A stretch of DNA of 64,000 nucleotides from Clostridiales bacterium (GCA_019423635.1 JAHZBA010000008.1:1-64000); one strand, 5' to 3'. Positions 1-9,485 are shown, counted from the stretch's first letter. Translations and numbers: made by a program. Notes: a model not told the origin generated them from the sequence alone.

Positions 1-1
1 C

Positions 2-1342
2 AAGGGCAACGCCATCAAGCTCACTGCCTGCAACGCCGCCTACTGGCGGGGGGACAGCAGCCGGGAGACCCTCCAGCGCATCTACGGCATCGCCTTCCCC
101 AAAAAGGAGGAGCTGGACGCCTATCTCCAGCGGATTGAGGAGGCCAAGAAGCGGGATCACCGGAAGCTGGGCAAGGATCTGGGGCTGTTTATGATGTCCG
201 ACGAGGGCCCCGGCTTCCCCTTCTTCCTCCCCAAGGGCATGGTGCTGAAAAACACGCTGCTGGACTACTGGCGGCAGGTCCACAAGCGCTACGGCTATGT
301 GGAGATCTCCACCCCCATCATGCTCAACCGGCAGCTGTGGGAGCGCTCCGGCCACTGGGACCACTACAAGGACAACATGTACACCACCGTCATCGACGAC
401 GTGGATTTCGCCATCAAGCCCATGAACTGCCCCGGTGGGATGCTGGTCTATGCCAGCGAGCCCCATTCCTATAAGGAGCTGCCCCTGCGCGTCGGCGAGA
501 TCGGCCTGGTCCACCGCCACGAGCTCTCCGGCGCCCTCCACGGCCTGTTCCGGGTGCGCTGCTTCAACCAGGACGACGCCCATGTGTTCATGACCCGGGA
601 GCAGATGCAGGACGTGATTCAGGAGACGGTCCGCCTCTTCGACGAGGTCTACTCCGTCTTCGGCCTGAGCTACACCATTGAGCTCTCCACCATGCCTGAG
701 GACCACATCGGCACCGTGGAGGAGTGGGAGCGGAACCAGGACATCCTGAAGGCCGCCATCACCGCCATGGGCAAGGACTTCGTCATCAACGAGGGCGACG
801 GCGCCTTCTACGGCCCCAAGCTGGACTTCCACCTGGCCGACTCCCTGGGGCGGACCTGGCAGTGCGGCACCATCCAGCTGGACAGCCAGCTCCCCGAGCG
901 GTTCGAGCTGGAGTACACCGGCGAGGACGGCCAGAAGCACCGCCCCGTCATGATCCACCGGGTGGTGCTGGGGTCCATCGAGCGCTTTCTCGGCGTCATC
1001 ACCGAGCACTTCGCCGGGGCTTTCCCCGCCTGGCTGGCTCCCGTGCAGGTGAAGGTCCTCACCGTCACCGAGCGGGCGGACGGCTACGCCGCGGAGCTCA
1101 GCAAGGCGCTGGATCGGGCCGGCTTCCGGGTGGAGACGGACGTGCGCAACGAGAAGATCGGCAAGAAGATCCGGGAGGCCACCCTGGAGAAGATCCCCTA
1201 TATGCTGGTGGTGGGCGACCGGGACATCGAGAACAGAACCGTCTCCGTCCGCCACCGCAGCGGCGAGGATCTGGGGGCCATGTCTCTGGAGGACTTCGCC
1301 CGGCTGCTGGCAGAGGAGGTCTCCGCCAAGACCATCAAATGA
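2..1342 (+). CDS. thrS: Threonine--tRNA ligase, 5'-truncated by the window edge
   Basis: Charges tRNA-Thr in the cytoplasm. The reading frame is open from base 2, so the N-terminal TGS and most of the editing domain lie outside the window; 446 residues remain. The first residues include the conserved AAYWRGDSS segment, followed by the class II catalytic core with MNCPGG (zinc-ligand Cys), HRHELSG, a motif 2 region RVRCFNQDDAH, and motif 3 around HRVVLGSIERF. The last 100 residues form the anticodon-binding domain (PVQVKVLTV, then DVRNEKIGKKIREA). A strong hairpin follows the stop codon. Identity is secure; only the start is missing. Confidence 0.97.
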   Translation, partial: KGNAIKLTACNAAYWRGDSSRETLQRIYGIAFPKKEELDAYLQRIEEAKKRDHRKLGKDLGLFMMSDEGPGFPFFLPKGMVLKNTLLDYWRQVHKRYGYVEISTPIMLNRQLWERSGHWDHYKDNMYTTVIDDVDFAIKPMNCPGGMLVYASEPHSYKELPLRVGEIGLVHRHELSGALHGLFRVRCFNQDDAHVFMTREQMQDVIQETVRLFDEVYSVFGLSYTIELSTMPEDHIGTVEEWERNQDILKAAITAMGKDFVINEGDGAFYGPKLDFHLADSLGRTWQCGTIQLDSQLPERFELEYTGEDGQKHRPVMIHRVVLGSIERFLGVITEHFAGAFPAWLAPVQVKVLTVTERADGYAAELSKALDRAGFRVETDVRNEKIGKKIREATLEKIPYMLVVGDRDIENRTVSVRHRSGEDLGAMSLEDFARLLAEEVSAKTIK

Positions 1343-1350
1343 GAAGCCCG

Positions 1351-1381
1351 GAGCCGCCGCCCGTATGGGCGGCGGCTCTTT
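1351..1381 (+). terminator. Rho-independent terminator after thrS
   Basis: A 12-bp GC-rich perfect stem (GAGCCGCCGCCC / GGGCGGCGGCTC, loop GTAT) begins 9 bases after the thrS stop codon and is followed by TTTG. The U-run is short but the stem is very stable. Confidence 0.75.
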
Positions 1382-1591
1382 GCCGGAAGACACCCGGCGC
1401 GGTCCGGGGCTGCCTGTCTGGACCGCCGCACGGCGGCGTGAGGCCTGTCCGGGCTTCCCGGACGGAGGGCACAGGCGCCGGTTTGGAAGGAACTGGAGGA
1501 GTTTTTCTGTTCATTATTCACAAGAGCGGGCCTGAAATGAAAGTTGAGAGGAAAAACTTGCGAAAATTTCGCCAAGAACCGAAAAAAGGGC

Positions 1592-1620
1592 TTGAAAGAT
1601 GAAGGAAAATACGGTATGAT
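1592..1620 (+). promoter_or_regulatory. Sigma-A promoter of the TAXI/TRAP operon
   Basis: TTGAAA (1592-1597), a 17-bp spacer, then TATGAT (1615-1620), placed 51 bases before the TAXI lipoprotein start. The 1343-1670 gap otherwise holds the thrS terminator and some GC-rich inverted repeats (for example GTCCGGG/CCCGGAC near 1450) but no convincing gene. Confidence 0.7.
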
Positions 1621-1670
1621 ATGCAAGTAATGCGATTTGCATGAGTAAATAGGAAAAGAGGAATATTGAG

Positions 1671-2636
1671 ATGAAAAAGATGGTATCTCTGCTGCTGGCC
1701 GTCATGATGATGGCTACGGTCCTGGCCGGCTGCGGCGGCGGTGGCGGCGGCGACAAGGGCGGCACCCTGACCTTCACCACCGGCGGCGAGTCCGGCACTT
1801 ACTACGCCTTCGGCAGTGTGCTGGCGGGCCAGATCAGCGACACGACCGGTACGACGATTAACGCCATTGTGGGCGCCGGCTCCAAGGGCAACATTGAGAA
1901 CATGGACGCGGGCGACGCCCAGCTGGGCTTTGTCCAGTCCGACGTCATGGCCTACGCCTATGAGGGCACGAACCTCTTCGCCGAGGGCGGGAAGATCGAC
2001 AGCTTCTCTACCGTGGCCGCTCTGTACATGGAGCAGGTCCAGATCATCACCCTGGACCCCAACATCAAGACCGTGGCGGACCTGGCCGGCAAGAATGTCT
2101 CCGTGGGCGAGAACGGCTCCGGTGTGTACTTCAACGCCATTGACGTGCTGACCGCCTATGACCTGACTCTGGAGGACATCAACCCCACCTACCAGTCCTT
2201 CCAGGACAGTGCCGACGCCCTCCAGGACGGCAAGATCGACGCCGCCTTCATCGTGGCCGGCGCCCCCACCACCGCCGTCACCTCCCTGGCTGCCAGCCGT
2301 GACGTGTACGTGGTGGAGCTGGACGACGCCCACATTGAAAAGCTCATCGCCGCCTCTCCTTACTACAGCAAGAACGTCATCTCCAAGGACGCCTATGGTC
2401 TGGACGCCGATGCCACCACCGTGGCTGTGGGCGCGGTGATCATCGCCCGGGACGACTGCTCCGAGGAGGACATCTACAACGTGGTCTCCGGCATCTTTGA
2501 GAGCATTGATACCCTGAGCCACGACAAGAAGAATGAGCTGAGCCTGGAGTTTGCCGCCAGCGTCACCGCGGTGCCCTATCACCCCGGCGCTGCCAAGTAC
2601 TTCGCTGAAAAGGGCTTCACCGTTCCCACCAAATAA
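1671..2636 (+). CDS. TAXI-family TRAP transporter solute-binding lipoprotein
   Basis: Extracytoplasmic receptor that captures a small carboxylate-type solute for the fused TRAP permease encoded just downstream. The 321-residue protein starts with a lipoprotein signal (KK, hydrophobic core, lipobox LAGC with Cys21), then a glycine-rich linker. The mature part begins TFTTGGESGTYYAFG, the TAXI-family ligand-loop signature, and continues with typical periplasmic-binding-protein segments (DAQLGFVQSD, KNVSVGENGSG). It has its own promoter at 1592-1620 and RBS AAGAGG. The TAXI family is often linked to glutamate or related dicarboxylates, but nothing here fixes the substrate. Confidence 0.9.
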   Translation: MKKMVSLLLAVMMMATVLAGCGGGGGGDKGGTLTFTTGGESGTYYAFGSVLAGQISDTTGTTINAIVGAGSKGNIENMDAGDAQLGFVQSDVMAYAYEGTNLFAEGGKIDSFSTVAALYMEQVQIITLDPNIKTVADLAGKNVSVGENGSGVYFNAIDVLTAYDLTLEDINPTYQSFQDSADALQDGKIDAAFIVAGAPTTAVTSLAASRDVYVVELDDAHIEKLIAASPYYSKNVISKDAYGLDADATTVAVGAVIIARDDCSEEDIYNVVSGIFESIDTLSHDKKNELSLEFAASVTAVPYHPGAAKYFAEKGFTVPTK

Positions 2637-2653
2637 AGGATTCAGCAGCCATC

Positions 2654-2686
2654 GGACTGCGGTGGGAGGCTCCACCGCAGTCCCTT
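2654..2686 (+). terminator. Hairpin between TAXI receptor and permease (attenuator)
   Basis: A 12-bp perfect stem (GGACTGCGGTGG / CCACCGCAGTCC, 6-base loop) lies 17 bases after the receptor gene. The following run (CTTGCCTTTTC) is only weakly U-rich. A partial terminator or 3'-end stabiliser would give the usual excess of binding protein over permease. Confidence 0.5.
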
Positions 2687-2748
2687 GCCTTTTCAGCGGG
2701 CGTTCAGATCCCGTTCAGATTTCAAGAGTAAGAGAAGGAGCGTGCCGT

Positions 2749-4767
2749 ATGAGTTTTTGGAAGAAAGAGCGGCCGCCTGCCACTGACACGGCTCCGGTGG
2801 AGACCCAGGACACCGGCTCTGCCGCCGACGTGGAAGCGGTCATGAAAAAGTATGACCGGGAGTCCAATGTCCGGGTATGGGAGGGCATTCCGTATTGGAT
2901 TGTCAAGCTCATCATGGTGGCGTTTTCCTGCTTTTGTATCTACCTGACATTGTGGGATACCCGGCTGCCGGAGTTTCGGCTGGCCATGTTTGCGGGGTTG
3001 ATCGTGGTGATCGGCTACCTGAACTTCCCCATGCGCAAGGGGGATGTCCGGGTGAACCACATGCCCTGGTATGACATTGCCATCATGGTCCTGGGGGCGG
3101 CGCCCTTTTTCTGGTTTGCCGCCAATGCCGCGCTGGTGAAGACCACCAGTGCCGTGGCGGCCTCCAAGGACCCGTTCATGCTGATTCTGGCGATTCTGGG
3201 AGTCCTGGCCATGATTGAGCTGTGCCGCCGCAGCGTGGGCATTCCCATCCTGTGCGTGGTGGGGGTCCTGCTGGTCTACGCCTTCACCCGCGTCCGGTTC
3301 GGCAAGGTGATCTATGACCTCTTCTATACCACCGCCGGCATCATCGGCACGCCGATCTCCACCTGTCAGAAGTACATTGTGGTGTTCATCATCTTCGGCG
3401 CGTTCCTGGAGCGGACGGGGATCTCCAACTTCTTCATCAATCTTGCCAACTGCGTGGCCGGCTCCTCCTCCGGCGGACCCGCCAAGGTGGCCGTCATCTC
3501 CTCCGCCCTGTGCGGCATGGTGTCCGGCTCCTCCGTGGGCAACACGGTGACCACCGGCTCCGTCACCATCCCCATGATGAAGAAGACCGGCTACAAGGGC
3601 GAGTTCGCCGGAGCCGTGGAGGCCGCGGCCTCTACCGGCGGACAGATCATGCCCCCCATCATGGGCGCGGCGGCCTTTTTGATGGCGGAGTACACCGGTA
3701 TTGACTACGCCAAGATCGCTCTGCTGGCGGTTCTGCCGGCCCTTCTGTACTTCACCGGCATCTTCATCGCCGTCCATCTGGAGGCCAAGAAGCTGGGACT
3801 GAAGGGCATTCCCAGGGAGGAGCTGCCGAAGTTTTCCAAGCTGCTGCCCAAGATCTATCTGCTGCTGCCCCTGGTGATTCTGGTGGTGCTGGTGTCCAAC
3901 GGCACGAGGACCATGCAGTCCTCCGCCGCCATTGCGATTCTGGTCACCATTGCCGTGGGCCTTATCAACAATGTGGTCAACGCCGCGATGAAGAGCGAGG
4001 ACAAGTCCGACAACATCACCTTCATGAAGGCCCTGGACGCCCTGGAGGCCGGGGCCAAGGGCACCATCACCGTGGCTGCCGCCTGCGCCATGGCGGGGCT
4101 GGTGGCCGGGTGCATCACCACCACGGGTCTTGCCAATATGCTGCTGCGGGCCATCGTGTCCGTCTCCGGCGGCGTGACCATCATCGCCCTGTTCCTCACC
4201 ATGCTCTGCTGCATCGTCCTGGGCATGGGCGTGCCCACCACCGCCAACTACTGCATCATGGCCTCCACCTGCGCTCCCATCCTCACCAGCGAGCAGATCG
4301 GCGTGCCCATGATCGCGGCCCACTTCTTCGTGTTCTATTTCGGCATCGTGGCGGATATCACGCCGCCGGTGGCCCTGGCGGCCTACGCCGGCTCCGCCAT
4401 CGCCAAGTCCCCGCCCATGAAGACGGCCTTCAACGCCACCAAGCTGGCCATTGCCGCTTTCGTGGTGCCCTATATCTTCGCCCTGAACCCCGCTATGCTC
4501 TTCCAGTTCGACCCCGGCACGCCGGTGAGCACCATGGTACTGGAGTCCGTTCTCATTGTGGTCAGCTCCCTGGTGGGCCTTTTCGGTATCGCCGCGGCGC
4601 TGAACGGATTCTTGTACCACAGGATCAATCCCCTGTTCCGCATCCTCATGGCGGCAGGCGGGCTGTGCATGATGATTCCCGGGGCCTTCACCGATGTGGT
4701 GGGCTTGGCGATTGTGGCGGTGATCGTTGTGCTCCAGCGGCTGTCCTGGAAAAAGGCGGCTGCCTGA
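2749..4767 (+). CDS. TRAP transporter fused permease (DctQ-DctM fusion, TAXI type)
   Basis: Membrane permease of a sodium-coupled TRAP transporter in which the small (about 4 TM) and large (about 12 TM) subunits are fused, as is usual for TAXI systems. The 672-residue product has a charged cytoplasmic N-terminus (residues 1-45), hydrophobic segments from about 50 to 175, then the DctM-like domain with SGSSVGNTVTTGS and GGQIMPPIMGAAAF in the first half and GMGVPTTANY and DITPPVALAAYAGS in the second. The ATG at 2749 is chosen because GAGAAGGAG lies just upstream; the frame stays open upstream but without an RBS. It pairs with the receptor at 1671. Confidence 0.93.
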   Translation: MSFWKKERPPATDTAPVETQDTGSAADVEAVMKKYDRESNVRVWEGIPYWIVKLIMVAFSCFCIYLTLWDTRLPEFRLAMFAGLIVVIGYLNFPMRKGDVRVNHMPWYDIAIMVLGAAPFFWFAANAALVKTTSAVAASKDPFMLILAILGVLAMIELCRRSVGIPILCVVGVLLVYAFTRVRFGKVIYDLFYTTAGIIGTPISTCQKYIVVFIIFGAFLERTGISNFFINLANCVAGSSSGGPAKVAVISSALCGMVSGSSVGNTVTTGSVTIPMMKKTGYKGEFAGAVEAAASTGGQIMPPIMGAAAFLMAEYTGIDYAKIALLAVLPALLYFTGIFIAVHLEAKKLGLKGIPREELPKFSKLLPKIYLLLPLVILVVLVSNGTRTMQSSAAIAILVTIAVGLINNVVNAAMKSEDKSDNITFMKALDALEAGAKGTITVAAACAMAGLVAGCITTTGLANMLLRAIVSVSGGVTIIALFLTMLCCIVLGMGVPTTANYCIMASTCAPILTSEQIGVPMIAAHFFVFYFGIVADITPPVALAAYAGSAIAKSPPMKTAFNATKLAIAAFVVPYIFALNPAMLFQFDPGTPVSTMVLESVLIVVSSLVGLFGIAAALNGFLYHRINPLFRILMAAGGLCMMIPGAFTDVVGLAIVAVIVVLQRLSWKKAAA

Positions 4768-4966
4768 GGGGGAAAAGTCCCGTGTGTCCCTCATGGCGCG
4801 TTTAGAGGTCTGTGGAATGCGGAGGCTGTGCCTCTGAGAACAGGAGCGGCTCCTGCCGTCTGCGGCGGCCGGCGTGCCTTTTGCGAAAGCAGACTTTCCG
4901 TTTCCCCCGCAGACACTCTGCTTCCGTGCCCCGGAAAACCGTCTTTTCCCCGCTGTACCTGTCCCG

Positions 4967-4999
4967 GACAGGCCGCTCTTTGAGCGGCCTGTCTTCTGA
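4967..4999 (+). terminator. Terminator after the TRAP operon
   Basis: An 11-bp perfect stem (GACAGGCCGCT / AGCGGCCTGTC, loop CTTTG) is followed by TTCTGACATTTT. A second hairpin (CATTTTGCC / GGCAAAATG, 5000-5022) ends in a T-rich run (AAATTTTTGG). Together they fill most of the 312-base gap 4768-5079, in which I see no gene. Confidence 0.55.
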
Positions 5000-5079
5000 C
5001 ATTTTGCCATGACGGCAAAATGATGCAAATTTTTGGTTTCCTATCCCCATCAAAAATATCATGCGGGAGCGTGGATATC

Positions 5080-5619
5080 ATGGAAATTCGCGCCTTTCTC
5101 CCCGGGGATGACCGCCTGTCCGTCAGCCGGGTTTACGAGAAGAGCTGGAAGTACGCCTACCGGGGAATTCTCCCCCAGGCGTATCTGGACAGCCTTCCGG
5201 CAGGCCGCTGGAGCGAGACAGTGAACCGCCGGCCGACGCTGCTGCTGTTGGACGGGGAGGAGATCGCGGGGGTCTCCAGCTGCTGTGCCTCCCGGTTCCC
5301 GGCCTGGCCGGACTGGGGGGAGGTGGTCTCTTTATACCTGCTCCCGTCCCGCATAGGCCGGGGCTTTGGGGCGGCGCTGCTGCGGGCCGCGGAGGAGCAC
5401 CTGGAATCCATGGGCTTCCGGCAGAGGTTCCTCTGGGTGCTGGAGGAAAACGTCCGGGCCCGGCGGTTCTATGAGCGGAACGGCTGGACCTGCGGCGGCG
5501 AGACCATGGAGAATGTCATCGGCGGCAGGGCGGTCCGGGAGGTGCGGTATGTCCGGCAGAGAAATTTGCCGGACGCTCCTCCGCCCTCCGGGAACAAACC
5601 CGGCGTGCGGAGCGTCTGA
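5080..5619 (+). CDS. GNAT family N-acetyltransferase
   Basis: A 179-residue acetyl-CoA-dependent acetyltransferase of unknown acceptor. The N-terminal segment (SVSRVYEKSWKYAYRGILP) is typical of the RimI-like GNAT subgroup. The acetyl-CoA pyrophosphate loop is RIGRGFGAALL, after the beta strand VVSLYLLP, and the C-terminal VRARRFYERNGW is the standard GNAT motif B. The start at 5080 is preceded by GGGAG and removes 20 non-conserved residues that would come from the ATG at 5020. It appears to be a single-gene unit between two operons. The last 15 residues (after RNLPDAPPP) look disordered. Confidence 0.85.
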   Translation: MEIRAFLPGDDRLSVSRVYEKSWKYAYRGILPQAYLDSLPAGRWSETVNRRPTLLLLDGEEIAGVSSCCASRFPAWPDWGEVVSLYLLPSRIGRGFGAALLRAAEEHLESMGFRQRFLWVLEENVRARRFYERNGWTCGGETMENVIGGRAVREVRYVRQRNLPDAPPPSGNKPGVRSV

Positions 5620-5662
5620 TGGAATGACCATTCCGGGTCAGGCTAAAACTGTAACCGTTTTG

Positions 5663-5691
5663 TTGTTGTATTGGCGCGGGAACTGTACTAG
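5663..5691 (+). promoter_or_regulatory. Candidate promoter of the MacAB-like operon
   Basis: TTGTTG (5663-5668), a 17-bp spacer and TACTAG (5686-5691) lie in the only AT-rich stretch before the adaptor gene. Both boxes are imperfect. Confidence 0.35.
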
Positions 5692-5774
5692 TATCAATCA
5701 TACACTTGGCGGGACAGATCCCCGCCGGAAACGTGGAAATTTCCGTGAAAACCGGCTGGTGAAGGAGAACGAAC

Positions 5775-7505
5775 ATGTCTGAAATCATGGAACATGAGGA
5801 GCTGTTGGACGCCTCCGCTCCGGCGGCGGTTGCTGAGACGGCCGCCGCCCCGGAGGCGGAGGCCGCGCCGAGGCGCACTCTGCGGCAGAAGTGGAGGGAT
5901 CTGCCCCGGAAGAAACGGCGGCGGATCATCCGCTGGGTGATTCTGCTGCTGATTCTGGCGGTGATCGGATCGGTGCTGTATCACTTCTTCGGCAAGAGCG
6001 GCGGCGAAGGGGAGACCCAGGTGCTCACGGACATCGTCCAGTACAATTCCATCACCTCCATTGTAGAGGGCAGCGGGGTTACCCGGGCCAAGAGCAGCGA
6101 GACCATTACTCTCACCACGGCCGGTACCGTGCTGGACGTGCTGGTCTCGGAGGGCGAGATGGTGACGGTGGGAACGCCCCTCTTTACCATCGACAGCCCC
6201 GCGGCGGAGTCTGCGGTGCAGAAGGCCCGCAGCAATGTGGAGGGCATTGAAAAGCAGCTGGCCACGGCGGAAAAGGACATCGCCGGATTGAACCTGGCGG
6301 CCATGTTCCCCGGCAAGCTGACGGAGACGGTGGACCTGAACCCCGGCGACACCATCTCCAAGGATCAGGTGGTGGCGAAAATCTCCGACGATACCCGCCT
6401 GCGCCTGACCCAGTACTACAGCTACGCCTACGCCGGACAGCTTACTGCGGGGCAGACGGTGGATGTCTCCATCCCGGTGCTGATGACCTCCATTCCCGGC
6501 AGGGTGGAGGCGGTCCATATGGTCAGCCGCATCACCCCGGAGGGCACCAAGCTCTTCTCCGCGGACATTCTGGTGGACAATGAGGGAGCGCTGACCGCGG
6601 AGATGGTGGCCTCCGCCACCGTGACGGCCGGCGGCGAGACGGTCTACCCCTATGAGCCCGGAAAACTGGAGTACTACCGCACCGGTGAGCTGAAATCCAC
6701 CGTCTCCGGCACCGTGATCTCCAGCAGTCTGGTGGACTACCTCCAGGTCAGCGCCGGGCAGGTGCTGGTGCGCATTGACGGCGAAGACAGCGAGAGCGAG
6801 ATCTTCACCATCCAGCAGAATCTGGAGGCGGCCCGGGAGGAGCTGGAGACCGCCGAGAAGAATCTGGCCAACTGCAGCGCCACGGCCCCCATTGACGGCA
6901 TGGTCATCGGCCTGACCCTCAAGCCCGGCGACGAGGTGAACGCCGGCACGGCCATTGTGACCATCTCCGATACCTCCACCATTCTGGTGACCGCCAATGT
7001 GGACGAGCGGAACATCAGCTATATCCAGCCCGGAATGCCGGTGGAGCTGGAGCAGTGGGAGACCACGGGCCTCTTCGGCACGGTGGAGACGGTGAGCATG
7101 TCCTCCACCATCAACAACGGCGTGGCCACCTACCCTGTCACCATCTCCGTGGACAACACCGAGGGCAATGTCCAGGTGAACAGCTACATCAGCTTCAAGC
7201 TCACTGCCAGCCAGAACGACAACTGCCTGGTGCTGCCGCTCCAGTGCGTGCGGACGGTGTCCACAGAGGACGGCGAGACGCTGACGGTGGTCTACGTGGC
7301 CGGGGACCGGCCGGACAATGCCGTGGACAACGTCATGGCCGACGAGATGATCCCCGAGGGCTACTGGGCCGTGCCGGTGGAGATCGGTATCTCCGACAAC
7401 TACAACGTGGAGATCCGCTCCGGCGTGGAAGAGGGGACGGAGGTCTTTACCCAGATTCAGTCCATGGGCGGTATGGGCGGCATGGGCGGCATCATGGTCG
7501 GTTGA
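5775..7505 (+). CDS. Efflux adaptor (HlyD/MacA-like membrane fusion protein)
   Basis: A 576-residue membrane fusion protein with a cytoplasmic, Ala/Glu-rich N-terminus (1-35), a basic patch RKKRRR, one transmembrane helix (about 52-72), and a large extracellular part. That part contains two lipoyl/barrel-sandwich-like halves: VEGSGVTRAKSSETITL early on and ATAPIDGMVIGLTLKPGDEVNAG later, separated by a helical segment (AREELETAEKNLANC). The last residues are a Gly-Met repeat (MGGMGGMGG). RBS GAAGGAG. The ATPase and permease genes follow at 10 bases and by overlap. This is the adaptor of a tripartite-like ABC exporter adapted to a Gram-positive envelope; substrate unknown (peptide or drug). Confidence 0.9.
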   Translation: MSEIMEHEELLDASAPAAVAETAAAPEAEAAPRRTLRQKWRDLPRKKRRRIIRWVILLLILAVIGSVLYHFFGKSGGEGETQVLTDIVQYNSITSIVEGSGVTRAKSSETITLTTAGTVLDVLVSEGEMVTVGTPLFTIDSPAAESAVQKARSNVEGIEKQLATAEKDIAGLNLAAMFPGKLTETVDLNPGDTISKDQVVAKISDDTRLRLTQYYSYAYAGQLTAGQTVDVSIPVLMTSIPGRVEAVHMVSRITPEGTKLFSADILVDNEGALTAEMVASATVTAGGETVYPYEPGKLEYYRTGELKSTVSGTVISSSLVDYLQVSAGQVLVRIDGEDSESEIFTIQQNLEAAREELETAEKNLANCSATAPIDGMVIGLTLKPGDEVNAGTAIVTISDTSTILVTANVDERNISYIQPGMPVELEQWETTGLFGTVETVSMSSTINNGVATYPVTISVDNTEGNVQVNSYISFKLTASQNDNCLVLPLQCVRTVSTEDGETLTVVYVAGDRPDNAVDNVMADEMIPEGYWAVPVEIGISDNYNVEIRSGVEEGTEVFTQIQSMGGMGGMGGIMVG

Positions 7506-7515
7506 GGTCGCTGAC

Positions 7516-8217
7516 ATGGCACATTTAGTTGAATTGCGGGACGTCTACAAGATCTACGGCGAGGGCCTGGAGAGCGAGGTCCGCGCCCTGGACGGGGTGT
7601 CCCTGACAGTGGACCCGGGGGAGTTTGTGGCCGTGGTGGGCCAGTCCGGCTCCGGAAAATCCACCATGATGAACGTGCTGGGCTGCCTGGATATCCCCAC
7701 ACGGGGGGATTACTTCCTGGACGGCACCGACGTCCGGGAGCTGACGGACAAGGAGCTCAGCCGAATCCGCAACAAGCAGATCGGCTTCATCTTCCAGCAG
7801 TATAACCTGATCCAGAGCCTGACGGTGCTGGAAAACGTGGAGCTGCCCCTGATCTATCAGGGCATCCGGCCCGACGAGCGCTATGACATGGCCATGGAGG
7901 CCCTGGAGCGGGTGGGCCTTGCGGGGCGGGTGAAGCACCATCCCACGGAGATGTCCGGCGGCCAGCAGCAGCGGGTGGCCATTGCAAGGGCCATTGCCAC
8001 CCACCCGCCCATCATCATGGCCGACGAGCCCACCGGCGCCCTGGACTCCCACACGGGCCAGGAGGTGCTGAAGTTCCTCCAGAAGCTGAATAAAGAGGGC
8101 AGCACGGTGATTCTTATCACCCACGACAACGGCATCGCCGCCACGGCCCGCCGCTGCGTGCGATTGACGGACGGGAAGATCGTGGAGGACCGGGAACAGG
8201 AGGTGGACTGGCTGTGA
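7516..8217 (+). CDS. ABC transporter ATP-binding protein, MacB/LolD type
   Basis: A 233-residue ATPase powering the FtsX-type permease encoded next. Walker A is GQSGSGKST (residues 42-50), the Q-loop FIFQQYNLI, the signature MSGGQQQRVAIARA, Walker B IIMADEP and the H-loop ILITHD. The order of motifs and the LSRIRNKQIGFIFQQYNLI stretch are typical of MacB/LolD ATPases for mechanotransmission-type exporters. It starts 10 bases after the adaptor gene and its stop overlaps the permease GTG start. Confidence 0.95.
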   Translation: MAHLVELRDVYKIYGEGLESEVRALDGVSLTVDPGEFVAVVGQSGSGKSTMMNVLGCLDIPTRGDYFLDGTDVRELTDKELSRIRNKQIGFIFQQYNLIQSLTVLENVELPLIYQGIRPDERYDMAMEALERVGLAGRVKHHPTEMSGGQQQRVAIARAIATHPPIIMADEPTGALDSHTGQEVLKFLQKLNKEGSTVILITHDNGIAATARRCVRLTDGKIVEDREQEVDWL

Positions 8218-9485
8218 ATGTGATTCAGGCATTCAAGATGGCGTGGAAGTCCATCTGGGGCAAGAAGGGCCGGTCGATCCTGACCATGCTGGGCGTCATC
8301 ATCGGCATCGCCGCCGTGATGACCATCGTCTCCACCATGCAGGGCTACGCCAGCAAGACCATGGAGCAGTACGCCGCCATGGGCAGCAACAAGATCACGG
8401 TGAACATCTACAGCTACATGTACGTGGAAGACGAGAACGGCAACTGGGTCAACGCCGGGAAGGACTACTTTCCGGACCTCTACGACTACTGCAAAAGCCT
8501 GACGGACTATGTGGTGGGCGTGACACCGGAGGCCTACGCCAACGCCACGGTGGTCTACGGCACCAAAAACTCCGACAACTTTGAGTGGGGCTGGGACGAG
8601 ACCACGGGCCAGATGACCGGCCAGCGGCCTCCCCGCCTGTGGTACGCCAGCGATCAATACAGCATCTGCAACAATCTGGTCATTGCAAAAGGCCGGGACA
8701 TCAGCGAGCTGGACATCAAGCGCTACAACCAGGTCTGCGTCATGGGTTCCCAGGCGGCGGAGGCGTTCTTCGGCGCGGCGAATCCGGTGGGGAAGACCAT
8801 CCAGCTCAACGGCCAGAACTTCGATGTGGTGGGGGTTTACGCCCCCCGCCTCACCGGGGCCGACGCCCAGGGCAGCACCATTGACAACATCATCATCCTC
8901 CCCTATACCGCCCGCCGGGTGCTGGGGGGCGATATCATGGAGAATTTCATCGTCAAAGCCAAGGACGGTCCCTCCGTGGAGGAGGCCACCATCCGGATTC
9001 AGGGCTTTTTGAAGGGTCTGGTGGATCAGAGCTCCGGCGGCTTCTGGGTGGATTCAGACAATCAGTGGCAGCAGTCCATGAACGAGCAGACGGGCATGAT
9101 CTCCCTGGTGCTGGGCGGCATCGCGGCAATCTCTTTGCTGGTGGGCGGCATCGGCATCATGAACATCATGCTGGTGACCGTTACGGAGCGGACGCGGGAG
9201 ATCGGCATCCGCCGGGCCATCGGAGCCCAGCGCAGCTCCATCGTCACCCAGTTCCTCATTGAGGCGGCCATGCTCTGCGGCATCGGCGGCATCATTGGGA
9301 TTCTGCTGGGAACGCTGGGCAGCAGAGTCGCCGGGCAGCTGCTGTTCCAGATGACCATCTATCCGGCAGCGTGGATCACCGCCGGTGCCTTCAGCCTGTC
9401 GGTGGCCCTGGGCGTGATCTTCGGCATCTATCCGGCGGCCAAGGCGTCCAAGCTGCAGCCGGTAGAGGCCCTGCGGGCGGAGTGA
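8214..9485 (+). CDS. ABC transporter permease, MacB/FtsX family
   Basis: A 423-residue permease. An N-terminal transmembrane helix (about 20-40, within LTMLGVIIGIAAVMTIVS) is followed by a roughly 240-residue extracytoplasmic MacB core domain (conserved IAKGRDISELDIKRYNQVCVMG and NPVGKTIQLNGQNFDVVGVY), then three helices at the C-terminus (SLLVGGIGIMNIMLVTVTERTREIGIRRAIGA is diagnostic). It uses GTG, overlapping the ATPase stop by four bases (GTGA), which indicates translational coupling. With the adaptor and ATPase it forms a complete MacAB-like exporter. Confidence 0.95.
   Translation: MNVIQAFKMAWKSIWGKKGRSILTMLGVIIGIAAVMTIVSTMQGYASKTMEQYAAMGSNKITVNIYSYMYVEDENGNWVNAGKDYFPDLYDYCKSLTDYVVGVTPEAYANATVVYGTKNSDNFEWGWDETTGQMTGQRPPRLWYASDQYSICNNLVIAKGRDISELDIKRYNQVCVMGSQAAEAFFGAANPVGKTIQLNGQNFDVVGVYAPRLTGADAQGSTIDNIIILPYTARRVLGGDIMENFIVKAKDGPSVEEATIRIQGFLKGLVDQSSGGFWVDSDNQWQQSMNEQTGMISLVLGGIAAISLLVGGIGIMNIMLVTVTERTREIGIRRAIGAQRSSIVTQFLIEAAMLCGIGGIIGILLGTLGSRVAGQLLFQMTIYPAAWITAGAFSLSVALGVIFGIYPAAKASKLQPVEALRAE

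Noticed and set aside
2722..5028. Long antisense open frame (768 codons) opposite the TRAP permease
   Set aside because: It is His/Gly/Gln-rich low-complexity translation typical of the complement of GC-rich coding DNA; the plus-strand permease has clear family motifs.
7470..7500. Short tandem repeat at the end of the adaptor gene
   Set aside because: It is a coding Gly-Met repeat in a protein tail, not a CRISPR or regulatory repeat.
5694..7517. Antisense open frame opposite the MacA-like gene
   Set aside because: Same codon-shadow effect; product is His/Gly-rich without domains.
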